DNA of 6,227 nucleotides from Promethearchaeota archaeon (lineage in GTDB: Archaea; Asgardarchaeota; Lokiarchaeia; Sigynarchaeales; SOKP01). The stretch is taken from NCBI GenBank assembly GCA_030608765.1, contig JAUWDN010000080.1, positions 1 to 6,227 on the forward strand. The letters run 5' to 3'. A model generated the notes under the pieces. That model had not been told where the DNA came from, searched no databases, and saw nothing but the letters and a program-made list of their open reading frames with translations. The position numbers and the translations under genes were made by a program. Positions 1-6,227 of this stretch are shown here, piece after piece; positions within the stretch are counted from its first letter, which is position 1; every line of letters starts with the position of its first letter.

Positions 1-2213
1 GCAATACTTTGGCCATCACTAGTACTAGTTCCTCTCCCAAGTTCATCAATGATTACTAGGCTTTTTTCTGTAACAAAATTCAAGATTTTTGCGGTTTCTG
101 TCATTTCAATCATAAAAGTGCTTAACTTTCTTGCTAAATCGTCAGATGCGCCAATACGTGTGAAAATGTGGTCAATTATTCCGAGGTTAGCTGATTTTGC
201 TGGAACAAAACAACCCATTTGAGCTATTATACAAATTAATGCAACTTGCCGTAGAAAAGTACTTTTACCCGCCATATTTGGACCTGTAATTATTAAAATC
301 TGCTCTTTATTCGTATCCAAATAACAATCGTTAGGTATGAATCGTTCAGAGATATTAATCTGCTCCACAACGGGATGACGCCCTTCTTTGATAATAATTC
401 TATCTTCTTTATTCATCTTTGGACGACAATAGTTGTATTTCTCTGCGACCTCAGCAAAACAGGCTAATACATCAATATAAGCTATATTTCTAGCTGCTTC
501 TAAGATGTCTAACGTTTTTCCAACGACTTTTTCTCGGATTTTACAAAACATTTCGTATTCCATTTCACTTATCTGTTCTTCAGCATTAACTATTTTCTCT
601 TCAAGCTTTTTTAATTCGCTGGTGGTGTATCTCTTAGCATTTTTAAGCGTCTGACGTTCTATGTAATCATCTGGCACTTTTGGAATCTCTTTTAGGGCCC
701 TAAAAGTAATTTGGATGTAGTAACCAAGTATGTTATTATGTCCCACTTTTAAACCAGAATTTATTTTCCATCTTTTCCTCTGTTCTTTCTCATATTCAAG
801 AACATAACCCATACCATTCTGAAGTATATCTCTCAAATCATCGATTCTATCATTAAAACCCGTTTTAATTAAATTTCCCTCTCTAATCGTGGTCGGAGGA
901 TTTTCTTTTATAGAAACATCAATTACCCTTTGAATCTCTCTAAAATCATCAATTTTTTTATTGAAGTCTGAGATTTCTGGAATATTAGTTTTTTTCAATA
1001 AAATTTTGATTTTAGGTATTCTTTCTAAAGCACTCTTTATGTTAATTAAGTCCCGAGCGTTACTATTTCTAGAATAATTGATTCGATTAATAATTCTTTC
1101 AAGGTCGCCTATTACTTTTAATTCTTCCCTTAATTCTTCCCTTAAGAAAATATCGTCTTTAAACTTCTGAACTATATTAATTCTTTGGTTTATCTCATTT
1201 AAATCTGTTAATGGTTGGAGAATAATTTTTTTTAATAATCTAGCCCCCATCGGTGTATGAGTCTGATTAAATATTGAGTACAAGGTGGTATCTTTCCCTT
1301 TTTCCCAAAGGGAATTAACTAATTCCAAGTTTCTCTGGGTAATATAATCTATATGTAGAACTTTTTCTTCTCGAATAAAATTAATCTTGAAAATGTTAGG
1401 TAATACATCTCTCTGGGTTTCTTTTAAAAAAGCTAACAATCCTCCAGATGCTTGAACCGCCAATTCACTAAGTTCTAAACCAAAGCTATTTAAATTTGAG
1501 ATCTTGAAGTGTCTTTTAATTAAATTATAAGATTCATCGTAATCAAAAATTAAATCCTCAAAAGTTTTAATTAGGGCGTTGTTTAAATCGGATAATAACA
1601 TAAAGAGATGTTCATCTTTTTTTAATTGAGTAGGTATGATCACTTCAACTGGATCGTATTGCGAAAAAACAGTTAGTATTTTTTCTAAAGGATCTTGATC
1701 GCTCTTTAAGAATTCGGTAGTAACAAATTCACCTGTTGAGAGGTCTGCGAATGCGACACCAAAACCCTTTCTTTCCTTAACAATTGAGCAAATGTAGTTG
1801 TTCTCGTTAGACTTTAACATGTCCGATTCAATAATAGTTCCGGGAGAAAGTATTCGCACAACACCTCGTTTAACTATCCTGCCTTTTACAGTAGAAGGAT
1901 CCTCTAATTGATCAACAACGACTACAGTTTGACCTAAGTTTACTAAATTTTTTAGATAATTCCCTGCATGATGAGGAATCCCTGCAAGTGGGTATGCATC
2001 GCCTCCTACTTTTCGTTTTGTTAGTGTAATCCCTAATAGTTTAGAAACTCTTACAGCGTCGTCATAGAAAAATTCATAGAAATCCCCCATTCTATACGCT
2101 ATAATATGGTTTGGGTATTTTTTTAAATGACTTTCCTTTACACTGTACCAATGTTTCATCATAGGAGTTAAGTCTTTAAATCTCCTATCCTCTATCGAAT
2201 TTTTATTAGACAT
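1..2213 (-). CDS. mutS: DNA mismatch repair protein MutS (3' end cut by window edge)
   Basis: MutS binds base mismatches and small loops as a clamp-like dimer and, using ATP, recruits the downstream repair machinery (MutL). The frame is open from the ATG at 2213-2211 to the window edge (737 full codons), with no frameshift seen. The mismatch-binding domain contains GDFYEFF with the Phe-X-Glu wedge at F45-Y46-E47. The lever/core domain has THTPMGARLL from residue 318. The clamp has LKVGHNN and GYYIQI (497-502) followed by RQTLKNAKRY (about 520-529). The ATPase has Walker A GPNMAGKST (644-652, K650) and Walker B with D723-E724 followed by LGRGTST. The motif order fits MutS1 rather than MutS2, which lacks the mismatch-binding domain. 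About 120 C-terminal residues (end of ATPase, helix-turn-helix dimerisation part) are probably off the left edge. The signature loop before S698-T699-F700 is atypical (R695-K696-L697). No Shine-Dalgarno precedes the start. M18 or M19 are alternative starts, but both leave the Phe-X-Glu motif intact. Confidence 0.97.
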   Translation of the reverse strand, partial: MSNKNSIEDRRFKDLTPMMKHWYSVKESHLKKYPNHIIAYRMGDFYEFFYDDAVRVSKLLGITLTKRKVGGDAYPLAGIPHHAGNYLKNLVNLGQTVVVVDQLEDPSTVKGRIVKRGVVRILSPGTIIESDMLKSNENNYICSIVKERKGFGVAFADLSTGEFVTTEFLKSDQDPLEKILTVFSQYDPVEVIIPTQLKKDEHLFMLLSDLNNALIKTFEDLIFDYDESYNLIKRHFKISNLNSFGLELSELAVQASGGLLAFLKETQRDVLPNIFKINFIREEKVLHIDYITQRNLELVNSLWEKGKDTTLYSIFNQTHTPMGARLLKKIILQPLTDLNEINQRINIVQKFKDDIFLREELREELKVIGDLERIINRINYSRNSNARDLINIKSALERIPKIKILLKKTNIPEISDFNKKIDDFREIQRVIDVSIKENPPTTIREGNLIKTGFNDRIDDLRDILQNGMGYVLEYEKEQRKRWKINSGLKVGHNNILGYYIQITFRALKEIPKVPDDYIERQTLKNAKRYTTSELKKLEEKIVNAEEQISEMEYEMFCKIREKVVGKTLDILEAARNIAYIDVLACFAEVAEKYNYCRPKMNKEDRIIIKEGRHPVVEQINISERFIPNDCYLDTNKEQILIITGPNMAGKSTFLRQVALICIIAQMGCFVPAKSANLGIIDHIFTRIGASDDLARKLSTFMIEMTETAKILNFVTEKSLVIIDELGRGTSTSDGQSI

Positions 2214-2255
2214 TATAAGAAAAGAATCTAATTTTAGAATTAAATATTACAAGAC

Positions 2256-2266
2256 TATAAGTTTTT
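2256..2266 (-). promoter_or_regulatory. Putative TATA-box promoter element of mutS
   Basis: On the minus strand this reads AAAAACTTATA, ending 43 nt upstream of the mutS ATG. An archaeal TATA box lies about 25 nt before the transcription start, so the leader would be roughly 15-20 nt, and it contains no Shine-Dalgarno sequence. The almost identical string AAAAACTTTTA lies upstream of the divergent crotonase gene. The call is by pattern and position only; the region is AT-rich, so chance matches are possible. Confidence 0.45.
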
Positions 2267-2331
2267 AAAAGAAATTTATAGTATTTATTAGAAAATTAAT
2301 AATATTTAGTTTTATTAAATCCAATTTAAGT

Positions 2332-2349
2332 AATTCTCGAGCAATTCTC
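2332..2349 (+). repeat. Two 7-bp direct repeats upstream of the crotonase promoter
   Basis: AATTCTC occurs at 2332-2338 and 2343-2349, an 11-bp period that places both copies on roughly the same face of the helix. The second copy ends one base before the TATA-like element at 2351-2361, where a transcription-factor-B recognition element or an activator/repressor site would sit. An operator role is an inference. Confidence 0.35.
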
Positions 2350-2350
2350 T

Positions 2351-2361
2351 AAAAACTTTTA
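2351..2361 (+). promoter_or_regulatory. Putative TATA-box promoter element of the crotonase gene
   Basis: AAAAACTTTTA ends 51 nt upstream of the ATG at 2413, a spacing compatible with an archaeal TATA box and a leader of about 25 nt. The start is preceded by only a weak purine stretch (TTGAGA at 2403-2408) as a possible ribosome binding site. The element closely matches the one on the opposite strand for mutS. Confidence 0.45.
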
Positions 2362-2412
2362 TTTCTTATAACATGATAAAATATTAATTTACCAAAATGA
2401 GTTTGAGATACT

Positions 2413-3198
2413 ATGAGTAATCAAAAATTAATCTTGTACGAAGTTAAGGGTCGTTTAGCTACAATTACAATAAATCGACCAGAAAAAGCACACGCTTTCA
2501 ATATTAATATGCTCCAGACGATGCATAATAGGTTATTAGAAGCAGATGAAGATGAATTGGTAAAATGTATTTTAATCAAGAGCACTGGGCAACGTTTCTT
2601 TTCGGCAGGGTATGACTTAAAAGAAATCCAAGGAGACCCTGAAAAGATTTCTAAAATTACAGAATGGGGTAGAAAAGTAAATGAAACAATGCTTCTGATA
2701 AAGAAACCAATTATCACACAAGTTAAAGGGATAGCCGTAGGTTTTGGAGTTTTGATGATATTAGCATCTGATTTAAGAATTTTTGCGGAAAGGCCTAAGG
2801 AAGAATTATATTTAAGGCTTCCGGAGATTGCAATTTCAGCGTTTCCACAAACAGGAGCAACACTTTTACCATTATTAAGTTTCGGGTTAACATTTGCTAA
2901 AAATATGTTATTTACAGCCGATAAAGCTGGATTAGAAGAACTTAAAAATGTTAATTTTCCAACACGCATTTTTCCTCTTGATTCTATCGATCTGGAAACA
3001 AGAAAATTCCTAAAAATTTTAACTAAACACCAAACAGAATTCCTATTCTTCATAAAATCCATGCTAACAATTATGAACAAAGCTTACATTAAATCCTGCT
3101 TCGATTTAGAAGATGAGTGTGGAAAAGTAGCTTTTAAGAAAAAATCTATGAAAGAACTAGACGATTTTATAAAGGAATTATATAAAAAATATCCTTAA
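2413..3198 (+). CDS. Enoyl-CoA hydratase/isomerase (crotonase) family protein
   Basis: This 261-residue cytosolic protein has the length and fold signatures of the crotonase superfamily, which binds acyl-CoA thioesters and stabilises an enolate in an oxyanion hole. Visible motifs are NRPEKAHAFN (21-30), the first oxyanion-hole segment FFSAGYDLKE (62-71), the second segment KGIAVGFG (105-112) followed by ASDLRI (118-123), and LPEI (136-139). Classical enoyl-CoA hydratases use two glutamates. The one in LPEI is kept (E138), but the one two residues after the glycine-rich GGG is replaced here (GFG-V-L, L114). Single-glutamate crotonases include delta3-delta2-enoyl-CoA isomerases, so isomerisation or another CoA reaction is more likely than hydration. 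The C-terminal third (about 170-261) is lysine-rich and not diagnostic. Substrate unknown. The gene is monocistronic, divergent from mutS and convergent with the hydrolase. The ATG at 2413 is supported by alignment of the N-terminal beta-strand. Confidence 0.9.
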   Translation: MSNQKLILYEVKGRLATITINRPEKAHAFNINMLQTMHNRLLEADEDELVKCILIKSTGQRFFSAGYDLKEIQGDPEKISKITEWGRKVNETMLLIKKPIITQVKGIAVGFGVLMILASDLRIFAERPKEELYLRLPEIAISAFPQTGATLLPLLSFGLTFAKNMLFTADKAGLEELKNVNFPTRIFPLDSIDLETRKFLKILTKHQTEFLFFIKSMLTIMNKAYIKSCFDLEDECGKVAFKKKSMKELDDFIKELYKKYP

Positions 3199-3216
3199 TT
3201 GGATATTATTTTTTTT
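3184..3216. terminator. Probable bidirectional terminator between convergent genes
   Basis: A perfect 7-bp inverted repeat, AATATCC (3188-3194) and GGATATT (3201-3207), encloses a 6-nt loop. On the plus strand it is followed by A and a run of eight T (3209-3216). On the minus strand it is followed by T-rich sequence (six consecutive T counting the end of the stem, 3189-3184). The plus-strand stem begins in the last codons of the crotonase gene and the loop contains its stop codon. The hydrolase gene converges from the other side, ending at 3231. Archaeal RNA polymerase can terminate at T-runs alone, so the hairpin may be supplementary. Confidence 0.65.
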
Positions 3217-3230
3217 CCATTTCATAATTT

Positions 3231-4082
3231 TTAATTTTTCTGATGCTTTTCTAGCCATACAAACATATCTTGAAAAACTTGTGCTCTACTTTTTTCATTC
3301 CATAATTCATGAAGAAGCCCATCGTATTCCCTGTACGTTTTATCTTTAGTTTTAATATTTTCAAAGAATTCTTTAGTCGCTTCCTTATCCACCATTTTAT
3401 CTTTTCCAGCTTGTAACACCAATGTTGGACATAATAAGTTTGCAGCGTTTTCCATAGCCCATTTCATAGATGTTTCCATTTCGGCAGCAGATCTCAAGGA
3501 AATTTTTTCGATTTTTTTAGTATCTCCAATATGTTTACGTAGTATTTTGATGTCGCTTGTTAAAAGGTTTTGTTCTATTATCATATCTATTGTTTTATAT
3601 GGAGAAATTTTAGAAATAGGACCAGCAATTTTCTTACCCAATCTTTTACTTAACGATAAATTTTTTGAAAATCTCAACAATGGGGACGATGCTATAACGC
3701 CAGGTATAGCTGGATGATTAATTGCAAAAATTAAAGAAATTAAAGCCCCAAACGATTGACCCATTAAAAAGATTTTCTTATCTTTAGCACTTTTTCTTAT
3801 CAAATCTATAAATAGTACAATATCTTTCTGTATATGATCCATGCTATCAATATGCCCGGGATTGTTACCTGCATTTCTCCAATGACCTCTAATATCAAAT
3901 GAGTAGATAGCATATCCGTTCACCGTTAAATTTTCCGCTGGTACTTCCATTCTATCGGAATGAGTACCCCAACCATGTAAAGCTATTATAAATGCTTTTA
4001 TATCTCCCGAATCAGGTAACCAATATTGATAGAATAACCTTTTGGTTTCTCTCCCTTCAAAATAACCTTTTTTGTTAATCAT
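3231..4082 (-). CDS. Alpha/beta hydrolase, monoacylglycerol lipase / lysophospholipase-like
   Basis: This 283-residue serine hydrolase has a full catalytic triad by motif: nucleophile S110 in GQSFGA (108-113), acid D228 in AGKDKMVD (225-232), and H258 in GLLHELWNE (255-263). The oxyanion-hole segment is ALHGWGTHSDRM (34-45), and D63-IRGH follows the next strand. These match the PldB/monoglyceride-lipase group (serine aminopeptidase S33, Hydrolase_4 type), whose members cleave monoacylglycerols or lysophospholipids. Residues about 140-215 between strand and acid form a helical, lysine-rich cap that would set substrate choice. No signal peptide or membrane segment is evident, so a cytosolic location is likely. 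In the usual GHGxS motif this protein has GHWRN (66-70). It could equally act on other esters. Monocistronic; it shares the terminator region with the convergent crotonase. No Shine-Dalgarno is visible before the ATG at 4082-4080. Confidence 0.92.
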   Translation of the reverse strand: MINKKGYFEGRETKRLFYQYWLPDSGDIKAFIIALHGWGTHSDRMEVPAENLTVNGYAIYSFDIRGHWRNAGNNPGHIDSMDHIQKDIVLFIDLIRKSAKDKKIFLMGQSFGALISLIFAINHPAIPGVIASSPLLRFSKNLSLSKRLGKKIAGPISKISPYKTIDMIIEQNLLTSDIKILRKHIGDTKKIEKISLRSAAEMETSMKWAMENAANLLCPTLVLQAGKDKMVDKEATKEFFENIKTKDKTYREYDGLLHELWNEKSRAQVFQDMFVWLEKHQKN

Positions 4083-4130
4083 AATTTATGGTTCACAGAA
4101 TACTTTTCGATTGAATACTCTTATTTATGA

Positions 4131-4136
4131 TATATA
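4131..4136 (-). promoter_or_regulatory. Putative TATA box of the alpha/beta hydrolase gene
   Basis: The palindromic TATATA lies 48 nt upstream of the hydrolase ATG and fits the spacing of the other archaeal-type promoters in the window. A second AT-rich candidate (AAAAGTATAAAG, 4150-4139 on the minus strand) lies just beyond it. The choice between them is uncertain. Confidence 0.4.
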
Positions 4137-4230
4137 CTCTTTATACTTTTCATCATATATTGCAGTAATTTAATAAATCGTAGAGCTTTAAAACCAAGAA
4201 TAGCAAAACTTTTTAATTTTTTGATAAACT

Positions 4231-4240
4231 CTTTAAAAAT
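4231..4240 (+). promoter_or_regulatory. Putative TATA box of the oxidoreductase gamma-subunit gene
   Basis: CTTTAAAAAT ends 46 nt upstream of the ATG at 4287, like the other proposed boxes. An alternative, CAAAACTTTTTA at 4204-4215, resembles the motif upstream of mutS and the crotonase but sits 71 nt from the start and would give a longer leader. A weak AGG at 4276-4278, 8 nt before the start, may serve as ribosome binding site. Confidence 0.4.
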
Positions 4241-4286
4241 AAGGTTCATTCCTAAAAACAAAGCTAGTAAAAAGTAGGTTTTTGAT

Positions 4287-4874
4287 ATGAGCGAGTTGGA
4301 ATTAATAAAAATAATACTACTTGGTAGAGGAGGTATGGGTATAGTAACTGCATGTGAAATAATAGCAGAAGCAGCGTATTTAAGTGGAAATTTCGTCGAT
4401 GTCCAAGCATATCCTTCCTTTGGTGCAGAAAGAAGAGGTGCTCCTGTTCAAGCGTATGTAAAATTATCTAGGACAGAAAAGATATACGATCGTGCTCAAA
4501 TTGAAAATCCTAATATATTAATCGTGTTTGATGATAGTGTATTAACCAAAGAAGCAGCTCTATCTTTAGAGAAAAATGGAGTGTTTATAGTAAACTCAAA
4601 TAAAACTCCCGAATATTTTATTAACAAATATAATTTTAGCAATGCAATTACAGTTGTTGTCGCGGATATTAATTATTTAGCTCTTGAAGAAAATTTAACC
4701 ATAGATGGAAATCCCGTTATTAATACTCCAATTTTAGGTTTACTTTCAAAAGCACTCCCAGATCTACATTTAGAGAATCTTAAAGATGTTGTATTGAACA
4801 AAATGGGAAAAAAATTAGGAAGCATTAACTACAATTTAATCGAAAAAGGTTTTAATATAGCAAAACTACTATAA
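4287..4874 (+). CDS. 2-oxoacid:ferredoxin oxidoreductase, gamma subunit (pyruvate/ketoisovalerate type)
   Basis: This 195-residue protein matches the gamma subunit of pyruvate/2-oxoacid:ferredoxin oxidoreductases, which oxidatively decarboxylate 2-oxoacids to acyl-CoA, CO2 and reduced ferredoxin in the cytosol. It has the glycine-rich LLGRGGMGIVTA (11-22) right after a short N-terminal strand, and the diagnostic AYPSFGAERRGAPVQAYVKLS (41-61). These are followed by IENPNILIVFDD (72-83) and, toward the C-terminus, NTPILGLLSKAL (146-157). Length is typical for a stand-alone gamma subunit, and it has no ferredoxin-like cysteine clusters, so delta is not fused. The usual neighbours (delta, alpha, beta) are absent: upstream is a divergent hydrolase and 23 nt downstream the convergent kinase ends. 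The partner subunits must be encoded elsewhere if the complex is functional. Motifs do not decide between pyruvate, 2-oxoglutarate, 2-oxoisovalerate or indolepyruvate as substrate, so no symbol is given. Confidence 0.9.
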   Translation: MSELELIKIILLGRGGMGIVTACEIIAEAAYLSGNFVDVQAYPSFGAERRGAPVQAYVKLSRTEKIYDRAQIENPNILIVFDDSVLTKEAALSLEKNGVFIVNSNKTPEYFINKYNFSNAITVVVADINYLALEENLTIDGNPVINTPILGLLSKALPDLHLENLKDVVLNKMGKKLGSINYNLIEKGFNIAKLL

Positions 4875-4897
4875 CACTTAGTTATTTACCATTTACA

Positions 4898-6227
4898 TCA
4901 AGAGATTGGTAACTTCACTATAAATGTACTTCCTTTATTTCTTCCACCTGATTCAGCTCTAATTTCCCCTTCGTGCGAATCAATTATCTCTTTTGAAATA
5001 AATAATCCCAATCCCGTTCCTTGGATATCGATATATTCATAACCCTCACCGTATCGTTCTAATTTGCCAAATCTAGTAAATAACATATTCATCTCCTCTT
5101 TAGATATGCCTATTCCCGTGTCTCTTATAGAAAATTCTGCTGAACTTTCTTTTTTCTTCAAATTTACAAATATCTCCCCATTTGGAGGTGTATTTTTTAT
5201 AGCATTAGAGAGTAAATTCATTATTACTTGCTCGATCCTAGCTTTGTCCAATTTAATATAAAAAGATTCTGGAAGTACGAGACTTAAATTAATATTTCTT
5301 TCTCTTATTGAATACTTTAGTTCGTTAGATATCTCTCGAATTATTGCGCTCAAATCATTTAGCTCTTTTACTAATTTGAACTTTTCATACTCGATTCGAG
5401 AAATATCAATTAAATTATCAACTAAATGTTTTAATCTTTTACCTCCTTTCTCAATAAGTTCTATTATTTCTAGTTCCCCCTTATTTAATTCTTCTTCATA
5501 AATTGTCAAAAGTAGTTCACAACCTCCAGTAACGGAAACGAGAGGAGTTTTCAATTCATGAGAAACTCTTGAAATTAAATTTTTACGAATTTTATCAAGT
5601 TCTTTCAATTTTTTAACTTCCTCGTCAATTAAGAACTCTACCTCTTTTTGCGCAGTGATGTCTGTAAATAGCGCTTGTACAAACATCTCATCATTAATCT
5701 TCATTAACGCTGCTTGTAAATTTGTCCAAAATATCTTTCCATCCTTTCTTTGTATTCGTACATCTATTCTATGTATTCTCTCTCCTTTTACGAACTTTTT
5801 AAAAAGCTCAAGAATAGTAGATAAATGGTCTGGATGTATAATTGAAAGATCCATAAACTTACGGCCAAGTAACTCTTTTGGTGCGTAACCAAACATTTTT
5901 TCTGCTTTTGGGTTCATGTCTACAACTATTCCTTGAGTGTTGATTAGCACTACCGAAAATGGCGTGTTATCATAGAGATTACGATATTTTCTCTCCGATT
6001 CTCTTAATTTTTCTTCTAATTTGTATTTCTCTGTGATGTCGATAAAGGTTCCTTCAATACCATACGGATTTCCTTTTTTATCTAGCATTAAATGAGAGTT
6101 TAATTGAACGACAACCTTCTTACCGTTTTTTGTTAAAGACGGGCAAATGTAATTCTTAGCATAATTATCTCTTAATATCTGTTCTAAATATTGCTCTCGA
6201 TCTTTGGGATATTGCCAGAAATCTGTC
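4898..6227 (-). CDS. PAS-domain sensor histidine kinase (5' end cut by window edge)
   Basis: The frame stays open past the internal Met codon at 6088 to the right edge, and the extra 46 residues read as PAS sequence, so 6088 is not the start. Counting from the first full codon (6226): the C-terminal half of a PAS/PAC domain (about 1-66, ending GIEGTFIDITEK); a short charged helix; a complete PAS domain (about 78-197, with MFGYAPKELLGR and ending ALFTDITAQKE); a HisKA domain with phosphorylated H223 in SHELKTP (codon at 5560-5558); and HATPase_c with N box NLLSNAIKNTP (337-347), G1 DTGIGIS (369-375), F box FTRFGKLE and G2 GTGLGLFISKE (403-413). H-E-L-K-T also fits the phosphatase motif of HisKA kinases. 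All catalytic boxes are intact. No transmembrane segment is seen in the visible part, and no receiver domain is fused at the C-terminus. The signal and partner regulator are unknown; more PAS or input domains may lie upstream. Convergent with the oxidoreductase subunit, with no clear terminator in the 23-nt gap. Confidence 0.95.
   Translation of the reverse strand, partial: TDFWQYPKDREQYLEQILRDNYAKNYICPSLTKNGKKVVVQLNSHLMLDKKGNPYGIEGTFIDITEKYKLEEKLRESERKYRNLYDNTPFSVVLINTQGIVVDMNPKAEKMFGYAPKELLGRKFMDLSIIHPDHLSTILELFKKFVKGERIHRIDVRIQRKDGKIFWTNLQAALMKINDEMFVQALFTDITAQKEVEFLIDEEVKKLKELDKIRKNLISRVSHELKTPLVSVTGGCELLLTIYEEELNKGELEIIELIEKGGKRLKHLVDNLIDISRIEYEKFKLVKELNDLSAIIREISNELKYSIRERNINLSLVLPESFYIKLDKARIEQVIMNLLSNAIKNTPPNGEIFVNLKKKESSAEFSIRDTGIGISKEEMNMLFTRFGKLERYGEGYEYIDIQGTGLGLFISKEIIDSHEGEIRAESGGRNKGSTFIVKLPIS

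Noticed and set aside
1118..1145. Perfect 12-nt tandem repeat (TTAATTCTTCCC, 2.3 copies) inside mutS, a possible slippage site
   Set aside because: It encodes LREELREEL in the lever region, where MutS proteins commonly have a charged helix of about this length and pattern, and it is in frame; no sign of a recent expansion or phase switch.
2397..2420. Tiny upstream frame (ATG at 2397, 7 codons, stop overlapping the crotonase start) as a regulatory leader peptide
   Set aside because: Such short frames are expected by chance in AT-rich leaders, and it has no ribosome binding site or distinctive sequence.
2421..3080. 219-codon open frame on the minus strand opposite the crotonase gene
   Set aside because: It lies wholly antisense to a gene with clear family motifs, and its translation shows no recognisable domain; it is a shadow of the AT-rich coding strand.
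4083..4286. Search of the divergent intergenic region for an RNA gene or riboswitch
   Set aside because: No cloverleaf, conserved riboswitch core or long stem was found; only AT-rich promoter-like stretches are visible.
5064..5261. 65-codon plus-strand open frame inside the histidine kinase
   Set aside because: It is antisense to the ATPase domain, whose motifs are intact, and no promoter or ribosome binding site was seen.
5655..5888. 77-codon plus-strand open frame inside the histidine kinase
   Set aside because: It is antisense to the complete PAS domain; its apparent cysteine/serine-rich sequence is a by-product of the opposite frame.
4898..6088. Histidine kinase starting at the Met codon at 6088
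   Set aside because: The same frame continues open for 46 further codons to the window edge and encodes PAS/PAC sequence, so the gene is truncated by the window rather than starting there.

Overview
This AT-rich window (A+T clearly dominant, by eye) most likely comes from an archaeon. Most starts lack a convincing Shine-Dalgarno sequence. Intergenic regions carry TATA-box-like elements 40-55 nt upstream of starts. There is a separate, small gamma subunit of a 2-oxoacid:ferredoxin oxidoreductase, and the genes are single and individually promoted. The combination of bacterial-type MutS, a crotonase, a multi-PAS histidine kinase and an archaeal-type oxidoreductase subunit at low GC would suit an Asgard (Lokiarchaeia-like) genome. 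That lineage is an inference from gene content, and a low-GC anaerobic bacterium cannot be excluded.

Layout: (1) 1-2213, minus strand: mutS, the mismatch-recognition ATPase, intact from its start but cut by the left window edge inside the ATPase domain. (2) 2214-2412: a divergent promoter region with two near-matching TATA-like elements and a 7-bp direct repeat. (3) 2413-3198, plus strand: an enoyl-CoA hydratase/isomerase (crotonase) family protein that keeps only one of the two classical catalytic glutamates. (4) 3184-3216: a hairpin with T-runs on both sides, apparently a shared terminator for convergent genes. (5) 3231-4082, minus strand: an alpha/beta hydrolase of the monoacylglycerol lipase/lysophospholipase type. 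(6) 4083-4286: a second divergent promoter region. (7) 4287-4874, plus strand: the gamma subunit of a pyruvate/2-oxoacid:ferredoxin oxidoreductase, standing alone. (8) 4898-6227, minus strand: a PAS-PAS-HisKA-HATPase sensor histidine kinase whose N-terminus lies beyond the right edge.

Adjacent genes alternate in orientation (minus, plus, minus, plus, minus), so no operon is present and the neighbours do not form an obvious pathway. The crotonase, the lipase-like hydrolase and the oxidoreductase subunit could all touch acyl/acyl-CoA catabolism, but nothing in the sequence ties them together. No gene-free stretch exceeds about 205 bases. I saw no tRNA, rRNA, CRISPR array, insertion sequence or attachment site, and no evidence of a previously undescribed multi-gene system.
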